Positions 1 through 7,962 are shown, counted from the stretch's first letter. The stretch is DNA of 19,701 bases from CAZHCA01 sp964530825 (GCA_964530825.1 CAZHCA010000038.1:1-19701), one strand, 5' to 3'. Made by a program: numbers and translations. The notes: generated by a model not told the origin, from the letters alone.

Positions 1-283
1 ATTTGAACGTACCCGGGCCATCGATGATGCCGCCGTTAGCTACGCCGTCGTCGACCAGTACATCTACCGCGTTACAGTTCGTGCCGCTGGTTACGTTGTT
101 AACCGAAAGGGTAAACGTACAGTTTGCATCAAGGGTCACATTAACCTGGTCCTGACAGCTACAGCCAGTACCACCCTGAGCCCATACGGAGGCGGGCATC
201 ACTAACCCCAACACCAAAAGCACAATACCCCATACGTGGGCAGGTGCTTTGGTCGATTGAGCAGTTGTAAATTTAAAGTTCAT
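1..283 (-). CDS. Secreted surface protein, N-terminal fragment (runs off window)
   Basis: The gene reads leftward from an ATG at 281-283 and is cut by the window edge, so only about 94 residues are visible. The first ~37 residues form a signal peptide: a polar start (MNFKFTTAQSTKAPAHVW), a hydrophobic core (GIVLLVLGLVMP) and a likely signal peptidase I site after SVWA, before QGGTGCSC. The mature part is rich in Cys, Asn, Val and Asp (CSCQDQVNVTLDANCTFTL), with the spacing of beta-sandwich modules. This style is familiar from very large Saprospiral proteins with HYR/PKD-like modules and a C-terminal sorting domain; that assignment is inference because the bulk of the protein is outside the window. 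Secretion is well supported; the function is unknown. Confidence 0.75.
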   Translation of the reverse strand, partial: MNFKFTTAQSTKAPAHVWGIVLLVLGLVMPASVWAQGGTGCSCQDQVNVTLDANCTFTLSVNNVTSGTNCNAVDVLVDDGVANGGIIDGPGTFK

Positions 284-659
284 AGGATACTACTAAATTG
301 ATTAATTAATAAATAAAAGGATCATAGCTTTTCCTGTGAAAGCGGTTCCAAAAGGGTACGAGGATATTGGTTTGTCTGTGCAGCAGACAATAGCGGGGAC
401 AAACTAACGACTTAACCTGAAAGCGATTTGTTCCAAGAAAAAGTGAAGGATAAAAAATAAAGGAGGTAGAAAACCAGGCTTTGACAGCCTAAGTGCGCGA
501 ACGCGCACCTTTGATGAGGTGTAAAGGTTTGTCGTCATGGGATTGTTCAAGGATTATGAGATATTAGCATTTAAAGCCTTTTGGCTTCTTCGATAAAGGT
601 AGAAATATTTTTTTAATAAAAAAGGGGTCGATAGGGATCAAACCGAACTTTAACTATTT
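284..659. other. Non-coding gap with two small inverted repeats
   Basis: No convincing gene is present in this AT-rich stretch between two leftward genes. It must hold the promoter of the secreted protein and the end of the SNF2 transcript. A perfect inverted repeat GTGCGCG-AA-CGCGCAC sits at 493-508 and stands out as GC-rich. A weaker 5-bp stem, AAGCC-TTTT-GGCTT, lies at 574-587. Neither is followed by a clear T-run, so neither is called a terminator. A near match to the Bacteroidota -7 box (TTAGTTTG) occurs on the minus strand near 401-408, without a clear -33 partner. Confidence 0.5.
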
Positions 660-3614
660 TCACCCCAATAAATATTCAATATCTCCCCTAGAGAAGTCGG
701 CCCGGCGGACATTGTCGAGAATGTCTTCCGCCAGTTTGGTCTTGCGACGTTGCAGGCGAAGAATTTTCTCTTCGATGCTGTCTTTGGTGATAAACTTCAC
801 AGCAATCACATTCTTATCCTGGCCGATACGGTGGGCGCGCGCAATCGCTTGCTGTTCGGTCGTTGGATTCCACCAGGGGTCGAGCAAAAAAACATAGTCG
901 GCAGCAGTAAGATTCAACCCCGAACCCCCTGACTTAATGGATATCAGAAAGGACTGTACATCCGGATTTTCTTCGAAGAAGCGGATCTGATTTTCGCGTT
1001 CCTGGCTGCTCAGCTCGCCCGTCAGCCTGGCATACGGAATGTCTTTGGTCTTAAAATGCCCCTGAAATAGATTGAGATATTGTACAAAAGAAGAGAAGAA
1101 CAAGGCCTTATGGTTAGAGCGCTGGATGACATCCCAGTGTTCCAAAATATCGTTGTACTTACCGCTATCCTTTTCGTAATCGGGAAAAACGATACGCGGA
1201 TGATTAACGATCTGTCGCAGCTTGGTCAACGACTGCAGTACGATAATCCGGTACTGGGGGTTGTTAGCGTCGAAGTTTTCGAGTAAGAAATTGCGTGCGG
1301 CCGACTTTTCCTTTTCGTACAGTTTCTTCTGTTCAGGCGTCATTTCTGAATAAAAAATCTTGGTCGTCAGCGGCGGTAAGTCGCGCGCTACTTCCTCTTT
1401 AGTGCGCCTCAACAGGTAGGGCGCAACGAGGGCCCGCAACCGGTTTTTCTTTTCTTCATCGGCATGTTTTTCAATAGGCGTAATGAACTCTCGCTTGAAG
1501 AAAGAGTAGGTGCCTAGCAAATCGGGATTAATAAATTGCATCTGTGACCACAGGTCCGACAAGGAGTTTTCGATGGGCGTACCCGAGAGCGAAATTTTAT
1601 GCTTGCCTTGCAATCGATTGATGGCCTTGAATATTTTGCTTTCCCGGTTTTTGATCTGCTGGCTTTCGTCGAGCACAATATATTCGTGCTCAATGTTTTC
1701 CAGCACGTGCACGTCGCGCAGAGCTGTCTGATAGGTAGTCAGAATCACGTCGTATCGCGAAAGAATCTTTTCGTTTTTCTGCCGGCGTTGTCCGACGTGC
1801 CGGCAAATAGTCAAATGGGGCGCAAATTTCTTAAACTCTCGAGCCCAGTTAAACACTAAAGAGGCAGGCAGAATGATCAATGCATTGAGAGGGGCCAGCA
1901 GGTCTTCCTGATCTGCCTCAAATAAAGACATTTGGGCGTGCTGGTCATTTGTCACCCCGGCCAGCTGCTTCGCTTTCTCCTCTTTAGCATGCAGGAGCAC
2001 GGTGATGGTTTGCAGCGTTTTCCCCAGCCCCATGTCATCGGCCAAGCATCCGCCCAGATGATTGCGGTAAAGCTGGACCAACCACTTTGCCCCATCCAGT
2101 TGGTAAGGGCGCAGAGTAGCTTTGAGTTTTGGGGAGGGCGCAAAGTCGATCTCATCGAGGCTTATTTCCACACCGGTATCTTCCTGAATGCCCAACTCTT
2201 CCAGGAGGGCAAATTGGTTTTTGTTCAACCGAAGTTGTTCTCCGTCTTTTTTAGCAAACTGAAACAGCGGACCGAACTGATTCATCCATTCCTGGGGAAT
2301 GAGAAAAAGCTTACCGTCGGGTAAGGTGTAGAACCGATTCCCTTCCCGGATATTTTTGGCCAGATCGAGGAAGGGAAAAGAAAACACCCCTACCTGCACT
2401 TGCCCGAAAATATCGAACCAATCGTTATACTGCTCGGTCTTAAGGTCGACTGTAGGCTCATACAAATAAATGGCTTGTTGATTGTGCTCTGGCGCTCCCA
2501 CCTGGAAGCCCGCGGCCTCCAGATCAGCCCGATTATTGGCCAACCATTCTATCGCGCTGAGTTCATCATCGGATACGTTCCGGGGCAAAAACTGATTATC
2601 CTGAAACGGCTCGATGTCCAGCCTACGAAATTGATGGAGCAGACGCTGCTCCGCCTCTAGGTCGCGCCGGACTTGGACAATTCTGAAATCATCGTTCTGC
2701 AGTTCGAGGGTGGTGCGTTTATCTTTTTTATCGTGCCAGTAAAAAGAAGCTTTCGGATAAGCCATTTTCAGTTGCAGCACCCACCGCCCCGAATATAAGT
2801 CGGGTAAGGCTTCGACGATACAAGCCTGTAGGGTATCGTACTGCACGACATCAAAACCCCGGGCGTTGATATCGACCTGGGCGGCTACTTTAAGGATAAA
2901 CTTTTGAAAGTAGGTCTTGACCGATGCTTCGGGGATATGAACTTCATCCCGATTGCTGAACGGCTTAACCATATTGCCGTTAATATGAGCGACTTTGTAC
3001 AGGCGGTAGTCGACAAACAACCAGGCCGGATAATTGGTGATGGGGATAATTTCGCGGGAGCTAATCTTCCAGACGTGGTCATTATCGTTCAGCTTCAGAC
3101 GGTAGGTGACTCCTTTTCCCGTTCGATTAAAATACAGTTCTGGTTGTAAGGACCGGCCGGAAATTTCGAGGAGGAAGTCCTTGACCAGTATTTTCCTTTC
3201 CACGTTCCAGGTAAGGGGCAGGCGGTGCCGCTCAACGGCCGTCAGTAATTCGTCTAGCCGTTCGTGGACATATTGGTTGATTTGTTTATTTAAATCGCGA
3301 TTCTCGAGCAGGGTTTCCAGAGGTTTAGGTCGTTTGCGCGATGGGTTAAATTGTTGTTCCAGGGCTTTCGGTTGCAGTTCGTCGATGAGTTGGAAAAGGC
3401 GTTCCCGGACGGGATCCAGATTTAGGCCGAAGCTGCCGATCGTTTCGGCAATGGCTTTCTGTTGAATGTGGGCTAAAAACCCTTCATTGTCTAGACTCAC
3501 GATGTAGGCAGCCGGCAGAAAAAAACCTTCGGCGAATGCACTCAAGTTGTACACCACTTCGTATGCTCCTTTCCGATCGTACTTAACCTGTACCATAAGG
3601 TTATTGTTATTCAT
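660..3614 (-). CDS. SNF2/RapA-family DEAD-like helicase (DNA translocase)
   Basis: A 984-residue Swi2/Snf2 ATPase. From the ATG at 3614 the motifs are: motif I ADDMGLGKT (~525-533), motif II DESQ (~649-652, where most relatives have DEAH/DEAQ), motif III SGTPIEN (~677-683), motif V SGGSGLNL (~895-902) and motif VI QAIARAHRIGQ (~922-932). All residues needed for ATP hydrolysis appear intact. The ~500 N-terminal residues are the long variable region typical of Bacteroidota homologues. A loop between motif I and the next conserved block carries QMSLF (561-565), which resembles a beta-clamp-binding motif. An upstream GTG at 3671 would overlap the preceding gene; the ATG at 3614 lies 16 nt past that gene's stop and is preferred (ATG at 3596 is another option). 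A perfect 8-bp hairpin precedes the start. The protein probably remodels protein-DNA or RNA polymerase complexes; the exact role is unknown. Confidence 0.93.
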   Translation of the reverse strand: MNNNNLMVQVKYDRKGAYEVVYNLSAFAEGFFLPAAYIVSLDNEGFLAHIQQKAIAETIGSFGLNLDPVRERLFQLIDELQPKALEQQFNPSRKRPKPLETLLENRDLNKQINQYVHERLDELLTAVERHRLPLTWNVERKILVKDFLLEISGRSLQPELYFNRTGKGVTYRLKLNDNDHVWKISSREIIPITNYPAWLFVDYRLYKVAHINGNMVKPFSNRDEVHIPEASVKTYFQKFILKVAAQVDINARGFDVVQYDTLQACIVEALPDLYSGRWVLQLKMAYPKASFYWHDKKDKRTTLELQNDDFRIVQVRRDLEAEQRLLHQFRRLDIEPFQDNQFLPRNVSDDELSAIEWLANNRADLEAAGFQVGAPEHNQQAIYLYEPTVDLKTEQYNDWFDIFGQVQVGVFSFPFLDLAKNIREGNRFYTLPDGKLFLIPQEWMNQFGPLFQFAKKDGEQLRLNKNQFALLEELGIQEDTGVEISLDEIDFAPSPKLKATLRPYQLDGAKWLVQLYRNHLGGCLADDMGLGKTLQTITVLLHAKEEKAKQLAGVTNDQHAQMSLFEADQEDLLAPLNALIILPASLVFNWAREFKKFAPHLTICRHVGQRRQKNEKILSRYDVILTTYQTALRDVHVLENIEHEYIVLDESQQIKNRESKIFKAINRLQGKHKISLSGTPIENSLSDLWSQMQFINPDLLGTYSFFKREFITPIEKHADEEKKNRLRALVAPYLLRRTKEEVARDLPPLTTKIFYSEMTPEQKKLYEKEKSAARNFLLENFDANNPQYRIIVLQSLTKLRQIVNHPRIVFPDYEKDSGKYNDILEHWDVIQRSNHKALFFSSFVQYLNLFQGHFKTKDIPYARLTGELSSQERENQIRFFEENPDVQSFLISIKSGGSGLNLTAADYVFLLDPWWNPTTEQQAIARAHRIGQDKNVIAVKFITKDSIEEKILRLQRRKTKLAEDILDNVRRADFSRGDIEYLLG

Positions 3615-3618
3615 TGTG

Positions 3619-3639
3619 CTGGGATGTAAGTCATCCCAG
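3619..3639 (-). promoter_or_regulatory. Intercistronic hairpin over the upstream stop codon, just before the SNF2 start
   Basis: CTGGGATG (3619-3626), a 5-nt loop and CATCCCAG (3632-3639) form a perfect 8-bp stem. It covers the TGA stop of the dehydrogenase (3631-3633) and ends 4 nt before the SNF2 ATG (3614). No U-run follows on the minus strand, so it is not a classical terminator. It is placed where it could mask ribosome entry or act in RNA processing; that role is inference. Confidence 0.5.
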
Positions 3640-4611
3640 TTGGTTCCGGGTAAACGTTCTGTCCGGCCCACCTCCGTATACGGTGGCTATTTTGTTGGCC
3701 AGAACTTCGGCATGGCGCTTTTTTGATTCGTGCGACCAGCCGGCAATGTGGGGCGCAAGCACCACATTATCAAGTTGCAGCAGGTCGCGAAACATTTGCG
3801 GCAATTCCGCCAACGCAAGTTTTGCAAACGATCCTTCTTCGTATTCCAGCACATCGAGAGCAGCCCCTTTCACCTGGCCAGTTTGCAGTCGATCTAACAG
3901 GTCTGCGGTGTGCAACACCAGGCCCCGGGCAGTATTCACTACAAAGACCGGCTTGGCAAACCGATCGAGGAAACGTCCATCGACAAAGTAATGGTTGCCG
4001 GTTTCATAAGGTATGTGAATACTCAGTACATCACTTTCAAGCCAAAGGGTTGCTAAATCAACTGCTTCGGCCCACTGGTCTCCATAACCGGTTCGGTATT
4101 TATCGTAAGCCAGGGTGCGCACATCGAACCCCTGTAGGCGACGCGCAAAAGCTTGCCCCATATTCCCGTAGCCTAAAATACCAACGGTTTTATTCAGTAA
4201 TTCGGTCGCGCGGTTAGCCTCCCGTATCCACGCACCGCCGCGGATTTGGCGATCGGCCCTGCCCAGATGATTCATCAGCATCAGCAGCAGACCTACTGTA
4301 TGTTCAGCGACCGTATCGCGACTGCCTTCCGGAGAAGTGAAGACGCGAATATTTTGGTTAGCAGCGTATTCTAAGTCGATGTGTTCGGTACCTACCCCGT
4401 AGCGGGCGATAAAAGCCAGTTGTCGGGCCCGGCTCAGGAAATCGGCGTCAAGTCGAATGCGGCTGCGCACGACAATTCCAAAGCAATCTGACACCCGTTC
4501 GGCCAAGGACTCCCTGGATGCTTCGTACTGCCGGTCCAGTTGGTATCCCGAACGTTCTAAGCGCTCCTCCAACAAAGGATGCGGCTTGTCAATTATTAAA
4601 ACTTTCTTCAA
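3631..4611 (-). CDS. D-2-hydroxyacid dehydrogenase (phosphoglycerate dehydrogenase-like), NAD-dependent
   Basis: A 326-residue member of the D-isomer-specific 2-hydroxyacid dehydrogenase family, which reduces 2-keto acids to D-2-hydroxyacids with NAD(P)H or the reverse. The Rossmann motif GYGNMG is at 147-152, with Asp170 at the end of the second strand, where an acidic residue usually selects NAD. The catalytic triad is Arg229 (NTARG), Glu258 (DVLEYE) and His288 (APHIAG). It has no C-terminal ACT domain, unlike long SerA proteins, so the substrate is open: 3-phosphoglycerate, a 2-keto acid or glyoxylate are possible. The start is TTG: there is no in-frame ATG before residue 111, the stretch upstream is closed by a TAA, and GAGGGA lies about 6 nt upstream of the TTG. 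The SNF2 gene follows after 16 nt, so the two may share a transcript. Confidence 0.9.
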   Translation of the reverse strand: MKKVLIIDKPHPLLEERLERSGYQLDRQYEASRESLAERVSDCFGIVVRSRIRLDADFLSRARQLAFIARYGVGTEHIDLEYAANQNIRVFTSPEGSRDTVAEHTVGLLLMLMNHLGRADRQIRGGAWIREANRATELLNKTVGILGYGNMGQAFARRLQGFDVRTLAYDKYRTGYGDQWAEAVDLATLWLESDVLSIHIPYETGNHYFVDGRFLDRFAKPVFVVNTARGLVLHTADLLDRLQTGQVKGAALDVLEYEEGSFAKLALAELPQMFRDLLQLDNVVLAPHIAGWSHESKKRHAEVLANKIATVYGGGPDRTFTRNQLG

Positions 4612-4802
4612 GGGCGTTCCCTCAATATTTTTTTACTTAAATAGAAAGTCTAAATTAAAAAAGCCTGCGGACTAAATCTACCGTTCGCTGCGCATTTGCC
4701 ATTAAATTATCTTAAACTCTACGTTACTTCTATCGCTTTTTCTGCAAAGACGGTCATTAAAAACACCCAAATGACATATTATTTACAAATGATTAACAGA
4801 AA

Positions 4803-5888
4803 TTAAAAGCTTTCGCTACCCGGCAACCCTAGGCGATTACGCTCTCGCACCCGCTTAGATTCGGATCTGGTTTGGTGTTCGGGTAAGAGGTCCGACAGCA
4901 GTCGCCGGATGGTATCCACCTCAACCAGAAAACCGTCATGGCCGTAGGGGCTTTCGATGAGATGCAATTGCGCCCCGGGGATATGCCGGGCCAGAAAAGC
5001 CTGTTCAGAGGGAGGAAACAACATATCGGATTGGATGCCGAGGACCATTGTTTTAGCCCGGATACGCGCCAGGGCCGAGCTATGACCGCCACGCTTCCGG
5101 CCCAAGTTGTGCGAGTCCATCGCTCGACTCAGGGTGAGATAAGACTGCACATCAAAACGGCGCCGCAGTTTTTGACCCTGGTGATGCAAGTAGGTCACGG
5201 CCCGGAAATTATCCATCTTTTCCAGGTCCGGCTCCTGCTGTTTTTCCTGAAAAATCTGGTAAGACCGGTAGGACAACATGGCGATCGCCCGCGCCACTTC
5301 GAGTCCGCGTTCTTTGTCGCCTCCAGCGGCTTCAATGGCCATGCGCTGGGCCTCGTTAAAGGCGATGCCCCAAGGCGAGTGCTGGGCATTGGTCGCCAGA
5401 ACGCAGAGGTGATCGATGCGGGCTGGCTCTGTAACGGCCCACTCCAGGGCTTGCTGCCCTCCCATCGATCCTCCGATGAGCAGATGAATACGACCGATAC
5501 CCAAATGGCGCGCCAAAAGTTGATGCACCGACACCATATCCCGAATGCTTACGGGAGGGAAGGCCTCTCCGTACGGCAACCCGGTTTGCGGATTAGGGCT
5601 AGCCGGCCCCGTGGTACCGTAGCAAGACCCCAGCATATTGGCGCATACGATAAAATACTGTCTGGGATCCAAAAGCTTTCCCTCGCCCACCAGGCCGGGC
5701 CACCATTCCTGAGGATCGGCGTTGCCGGTAAGGGCATGGCAAAGCCAGATTACAGGGGTCTGGCCGGGTACAAACGCGCCGGCAGTCGTGTAAGCGACTT
5801 CCAAAGCAGGCAGGGTGGTGCCGCACTCCAGCAGGAAAGGTTCCCGCACGGCCAAGCGTCGGGGGGTGTATCCGCTTGCTCTCATCAT
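4803..5888 (-). CDS. metX: Homoserine O-acetyltransferase
   Basis: A 361-residue alpha/beta-hydrolase that transfers an acyl group (normally acetyl) to the hydroxyl of L-homoserine, the first committed step of methionine synthesis. The nucleophile Ser141 lies in GGSMGGQQALEW, the acid Asp288 in GIQSDMLFPP and the base His317 in PYGHDGFLVE, all in the order and spacing of MetX. The oxyanion region reads NMLGSCYGTTGP (about 84-95). The sequence opens TTG-ATG-ATG; the first ATG (5886-5888) is preferred. Acetyl versus succinyl specificity cannot be settled by eye, and the downstream enzyme MetZ can take either product depending on lineage. A SAM-I riboswitch in the leader indicates repression when S-adenosylmethionine is plentiful. 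The last ~25 residues are Arg-rich and probably disordered. Confidence 0.95.
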   Translation of the reverse strand: MMRASGYTPRRLAVREPFLLECGTTLPALEVAYTTAGAFVPGQTPVIWLCHALTGNADPQEWWPGLVGEGKLLDPRQYFIVCANMLGSCYGTTGPASPNPQTGLPYGEAFPPVSIRDMVSVHQLLARHLGIGRIHLLIGGSMGGQQALEWAVTEPARIDHLCVLATNAQHSPWGIAFNEAQRMAIEAAGGDKERGLEVARAIAMLSYRSYQIFQEKQQEPDLEKMDNFRAVTYLHHQGQKLRRRFDVQSYLTLSRAMDSHNLGRKRGGHSSALARIRAKTMVLGIQSDMLFPPSEQAFLARHIPGAQLHLIESPYGHDGFLVEVDTIRRLLSDLLPEHQTRSESKRVRERNRLGLPGSESF

Positions 5889-6028
5889 CAAACTGCGAAC
5901 TTCGTCAATTAATATATGTCATCGGCCAGGCACAGCCAGTTGCGGATGTGTTTATTCCCGCGGGCGCCGAAGAAGCGCCTCCGTACTTAAAGACAGGAAC
6001 CAGCTATTGCTTGAACAACCATTAATTT

Positions 6029-6166
6029 GATTTTATATGCCCAGCCTTGGCGGGATTTGGCACCTTGATGATCAGCTGGTTGGGTAACGCCAAATAAAAT
6101 TGGCAGACTGCCATCGGTTGCCAGGGTTTCGTCGAGCCCGTTCTCTCCACCCTTCTTTATAAAATC
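6029..6166 (-). ncRNA. SAM-I riboswitch (S-box leader) of metX
   Basis: On the minus strand the two halves of helix P1 are exact complements: GATTTTATA (6158-6166) and TATAAAATC (6029-6037). Inside are the family's conserved blocks in order: the kink-turn strand GGGTGGAGAG, its partner CGACGAAACCC, the loop GGCAACC, a P3-like stem GCCAA/TTGGC, then the P4 segment AGGTGCCAAATCC. This matches the S-box consensus closely. SAM binding normally stabilises P1 and lowers expression of the downstream gene. The ~140 nt between P1 and the metX start contain a GC hairpin (GGCGC-loop-GCGCC, 5963-5979) but no U-run, so whether control acts on transcription or translation is not evident. Confidence 0.95.
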
Positions 6167-6193
6167 AGCTCAACAAAGAACAGATTGAGGCTA

Positions 6194-6224
6194 CAAAGGT
6201 ATTGGACGTCTGCCAGATATGCAA
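6194..6224 (-). promoter_or_regulatory. Bacteroidota-type promoter for the metX leader
   Basis: On the minus strand a -7 box TACCTTTG (6194-6201) fits the Bacteroidota consensus TAnnTTTG exactly. A TTG (6222-6224) lies 20 nt upstream, the usual spacing for the -33 element. Transcription would start near 6188, about 20 nt before helix P1 of the riboswitch, as expected for its leader. Confidence 0.7.
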
Positions 6225-6293
6225 GCTTTGCATAGGGTCGACAAAACCCACCATCTACCGGACGGCCTCTCATTTTTTTCTTATACTTGTCGC

Positions 6294-6716
6294 ATGCGAA
6301 TCGAGATCGAACGACTCAATCAGGACTACCACCTGCGGGCAACCAATGAAGAAGGGATCATCGTAGAGGCCGATGGTGCTGCCAGCATCGGTGGACAAGG
6401 CAAGGGTATGCGGCCGATGCAAATGCTGATCGCCAGTTTGGGTTCCTGTTCGGCGATCGACCTTGTGCTTTTTTTACGTAAGATGCGTCAACCGCTCGTG
6501 GATCTAAAGATCAGAATCGACGCCGAGCGGGAAAAAGATAAAAACCCTGCCCTCTTTACCGATGTTCATCTTCATTACATGGTATGGGGCGACCTCGACC
6601 CGACTAAGGTGGAAAAAGCCATCACCATGTCGGTCGACCAGTACTGTTCGGTGGCACGTATAATAGAAAAAACCGCTAAGATTACTTGGTCTTACGCTCT
6701 GAACCCCGAAGGCTGA
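6294..6716 (+). CDS. OsmC-family thiol peroxidase-like protein
   Basis: A 140-residue OsmC/Ohr-fold protein. The two conserved cysteines are at 52 (GSCSAIDLVLFL) and 118 (QYCSVARII), the arrangement used by this family to reduce organic or fatty-acid hydroperoxides with a lipoylated or thiol reductant. The length is normal. The reading frame stays open to an ATG at 6219, but that start would add 25 residues unlike the family and would overlap the divergent metX promoter; the ATG at 6294 begins the typical first strand MRIEIERL. A near match to a -7 box (TATACTTG, 6282-6289) sits so close to the start that a very short or absent leader would result. metZ starts 25 nt after the stop, so the two genes are probably co-transcribed. 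The general family is clear; OsmC versus YhfA-like subfamily is not settled. Confidence 0.9.
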   Translation: MRIEIERLNQDYHLRATNEEGIIVEADGAASIGGQGKGMRPMQMLIASLGSCSAIDLVLFLRKMRQPLVDLKIRIDAEREKDKNPALFTDVHLHYMVWGDLDPTKVEKAITMSVDQYCSVARIIEKTAKITWSYALNPEG

Positions 6717-6741
6717 TTTGTCAAACCACAATTTACAGCTC

Positions 6742-7962
6742 ATGTCTAAGTCTAAGCATTTTGAGACCGACGCCGTGCGCCAACAGATGGAGCGCACCGC
6801 TTACCGAGAGCACAGCGCACCGATGTTTCTCACTTCCAGCTTTACTTTCCCAAACGCAGAACTGATGGAAGCAACCTTCAAAGGAGAAGCAGAAGGGATC
6901 ATCTATTCTCGGTACAGCAACCCGAATACCGATGAATTTATAAATAAGGTCTGCGCTATGGAAGGAGCCGAAGACGGATTTGCCACGGCTTCCGGTATGG
7001 CGGCGGTCTTTGCAAGCATGGCTGCTTATTTACAATCCGGCGACCACATTCTGGCTTCCCGCGCTGTGTTTGGTTCGACCCACCAGATCCTGACCCAACT
7101 GTTTCCGCGCTGGGGCATCACGCACACCTACGTCGATCCGATCGCCTTGGAGGAGTGGGAACAAGCTATTCAGCCCAATACCAAAATGATCGTGCTGGAA
7201 TCGCCCTCTAATCCAGGGCTAGCGTTAGTCGATTTGAAAAAAGTAGGCGAGCTGGCCCGCCGGCACGACCTCATATTAAATATTGATAATTGCTTTGCAA
7301 CCCCGTATTTGCAGCGACCCATTGACTTCGGTGCCGACCTCGTTGTACACTCGGGCACCAAGTGGATGGACGGTCAAGGCCGTTTTCTGGGCGGTATTGT
7401 GGTAGGTAAAAAAGACCTGATCGAAGAATTGCGGTTTTTCTGCCGGCATACGGGGCCAGCTATGTCGCCCTTCAACGCCTGGGGGTTATCCAAAAGCCTC
7501 GAAACCTTGTCGGTGCGTATGGAGCGGCATTGCGTTAATGCTCTGGAATTAGCTGAATGGCTGGAGCGGCATCCGGCGGTGGAACGAGCCATTTATCCTT
7601 TTTTACCTTCCCATCCGCAGCATGCTTTAGCCCGGCAGCAAATGCGCCACGGGGGAGGCATCGTCACCATGGAAATAAAAGGTGGGGTCGAAGCTGGAAA
7701 GCGTTTTCTCAACGCTGTTAAGCTATGTTCACTTTCCTCTAACCTGGGTGATGCCCGCACTATCGTAACCCATCCGACCTCTACGACCCATTCTAAATTG
7801 ACTGATGCCGAACGCCGGGCAGTGGGCATCGCACCAGGTATGGTGCGCATCTCCGTCGGGCTGGAACACATCGATGATATCCGAAACGATATCGACCAGG
7901 CACTGCAGCAAAGTCAGAAAGTAGCTTCCCGGCCAGCTGCAAGGGATCAGCAGGACTATTAA
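6742..7962 (+). CDS. metZ: O-succinyl/O-acetylhomoserine sulfhydrylase (Cys/Met metabolism PLP enzyme)
   Basis: A 406-residue PLP enzyme of the gamma family that replaces the acyl group of acyl-homoserine with sulfide to give homocysteine. The Schiff-base lysine is Lys207 in VHSGTKWMDGQG, the ring-nitrogen Asp is Asp182 in NIDNCFATP, the phosphate-binding pair is Tyr55/Arg57 (YSRYSNP), and the substrate carboxylate Arg is Arg369 in GMVRISVG. The overall style (HFETDAVRQQ, GEAEGIIYSRYSNPNTDEF) is closer to MetZ than to MetB or MetY. A TTG at 6718 would extend the frame by eight residues, but the ATG at 6742 matches the usual N-terminus. It follows the OsmC-like gene by 25 nt. No SAM riboswitch lies in front of this gene, in contrast to metX on the other strand. 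Confidence 0.93.
   Translation: MSKSKHFETDAVRQQMERTAYREHSAPMFLTSSFTFPNAELMEATFKGEAEGIIYSRYSNPNTDEFINKVCAMEGAEDGFATASGMAAVFASMAAYLQSGDHILASRAVFGSTHQILTQLFPRWGITHTYVDPIALEEWEQAIQPNTKMIVLESPSNPGLALVDLKKVGELARRHDLILNIDNCFATPYLQRPIDFGADLVVHSGTKWMDGQGRFLGGIVVGKKDLIEELRFFCRHTGPAMSPFNAWGLSKSLETLSVRMERHCVNALELAEWLERHPAVERAIYPFLPSHPQHALARQQMRHGGGIVTMEIKGGVEAGKRFLNAVKLCSLSSNLGDARTIVTHPTSTTHSKLTDAERRAVGIAPGMVRISVGLEHIDDIRNDIDQALQQSQKVASRPAARDQQDY

Noticed and set aside
1932..2324. A 130-codon plus-strand frame opposite the SNF2 helicase
   Set aside because: Antisense to conserved helicase motifs, low-complexity translation, no start signal; a shadow frame.
4938..5912. A 324-codon open frame on the plus strand opposite metX
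   Set aside because: It is fully antisense to a gene with a complete catalytic triad, and its translation has no recognisable domain; it follows from codon bias in metX.
5963..5979. GC hairpin after the SAM riboswitch as an intrinsic terminator
   Set aside because: The stem is only 5 bp and is followed by CGCGGGAATAAAC rather than a U-run; kept only as a possible expression-platform element.
6219..6293. Upstream ATG extension of the OsmC-like protein
   Set aside because: The extra 25 residues do not resemble the family N-terminus and the ATG lies within the divergent metX promoter; the ATG at 6294 fits better.
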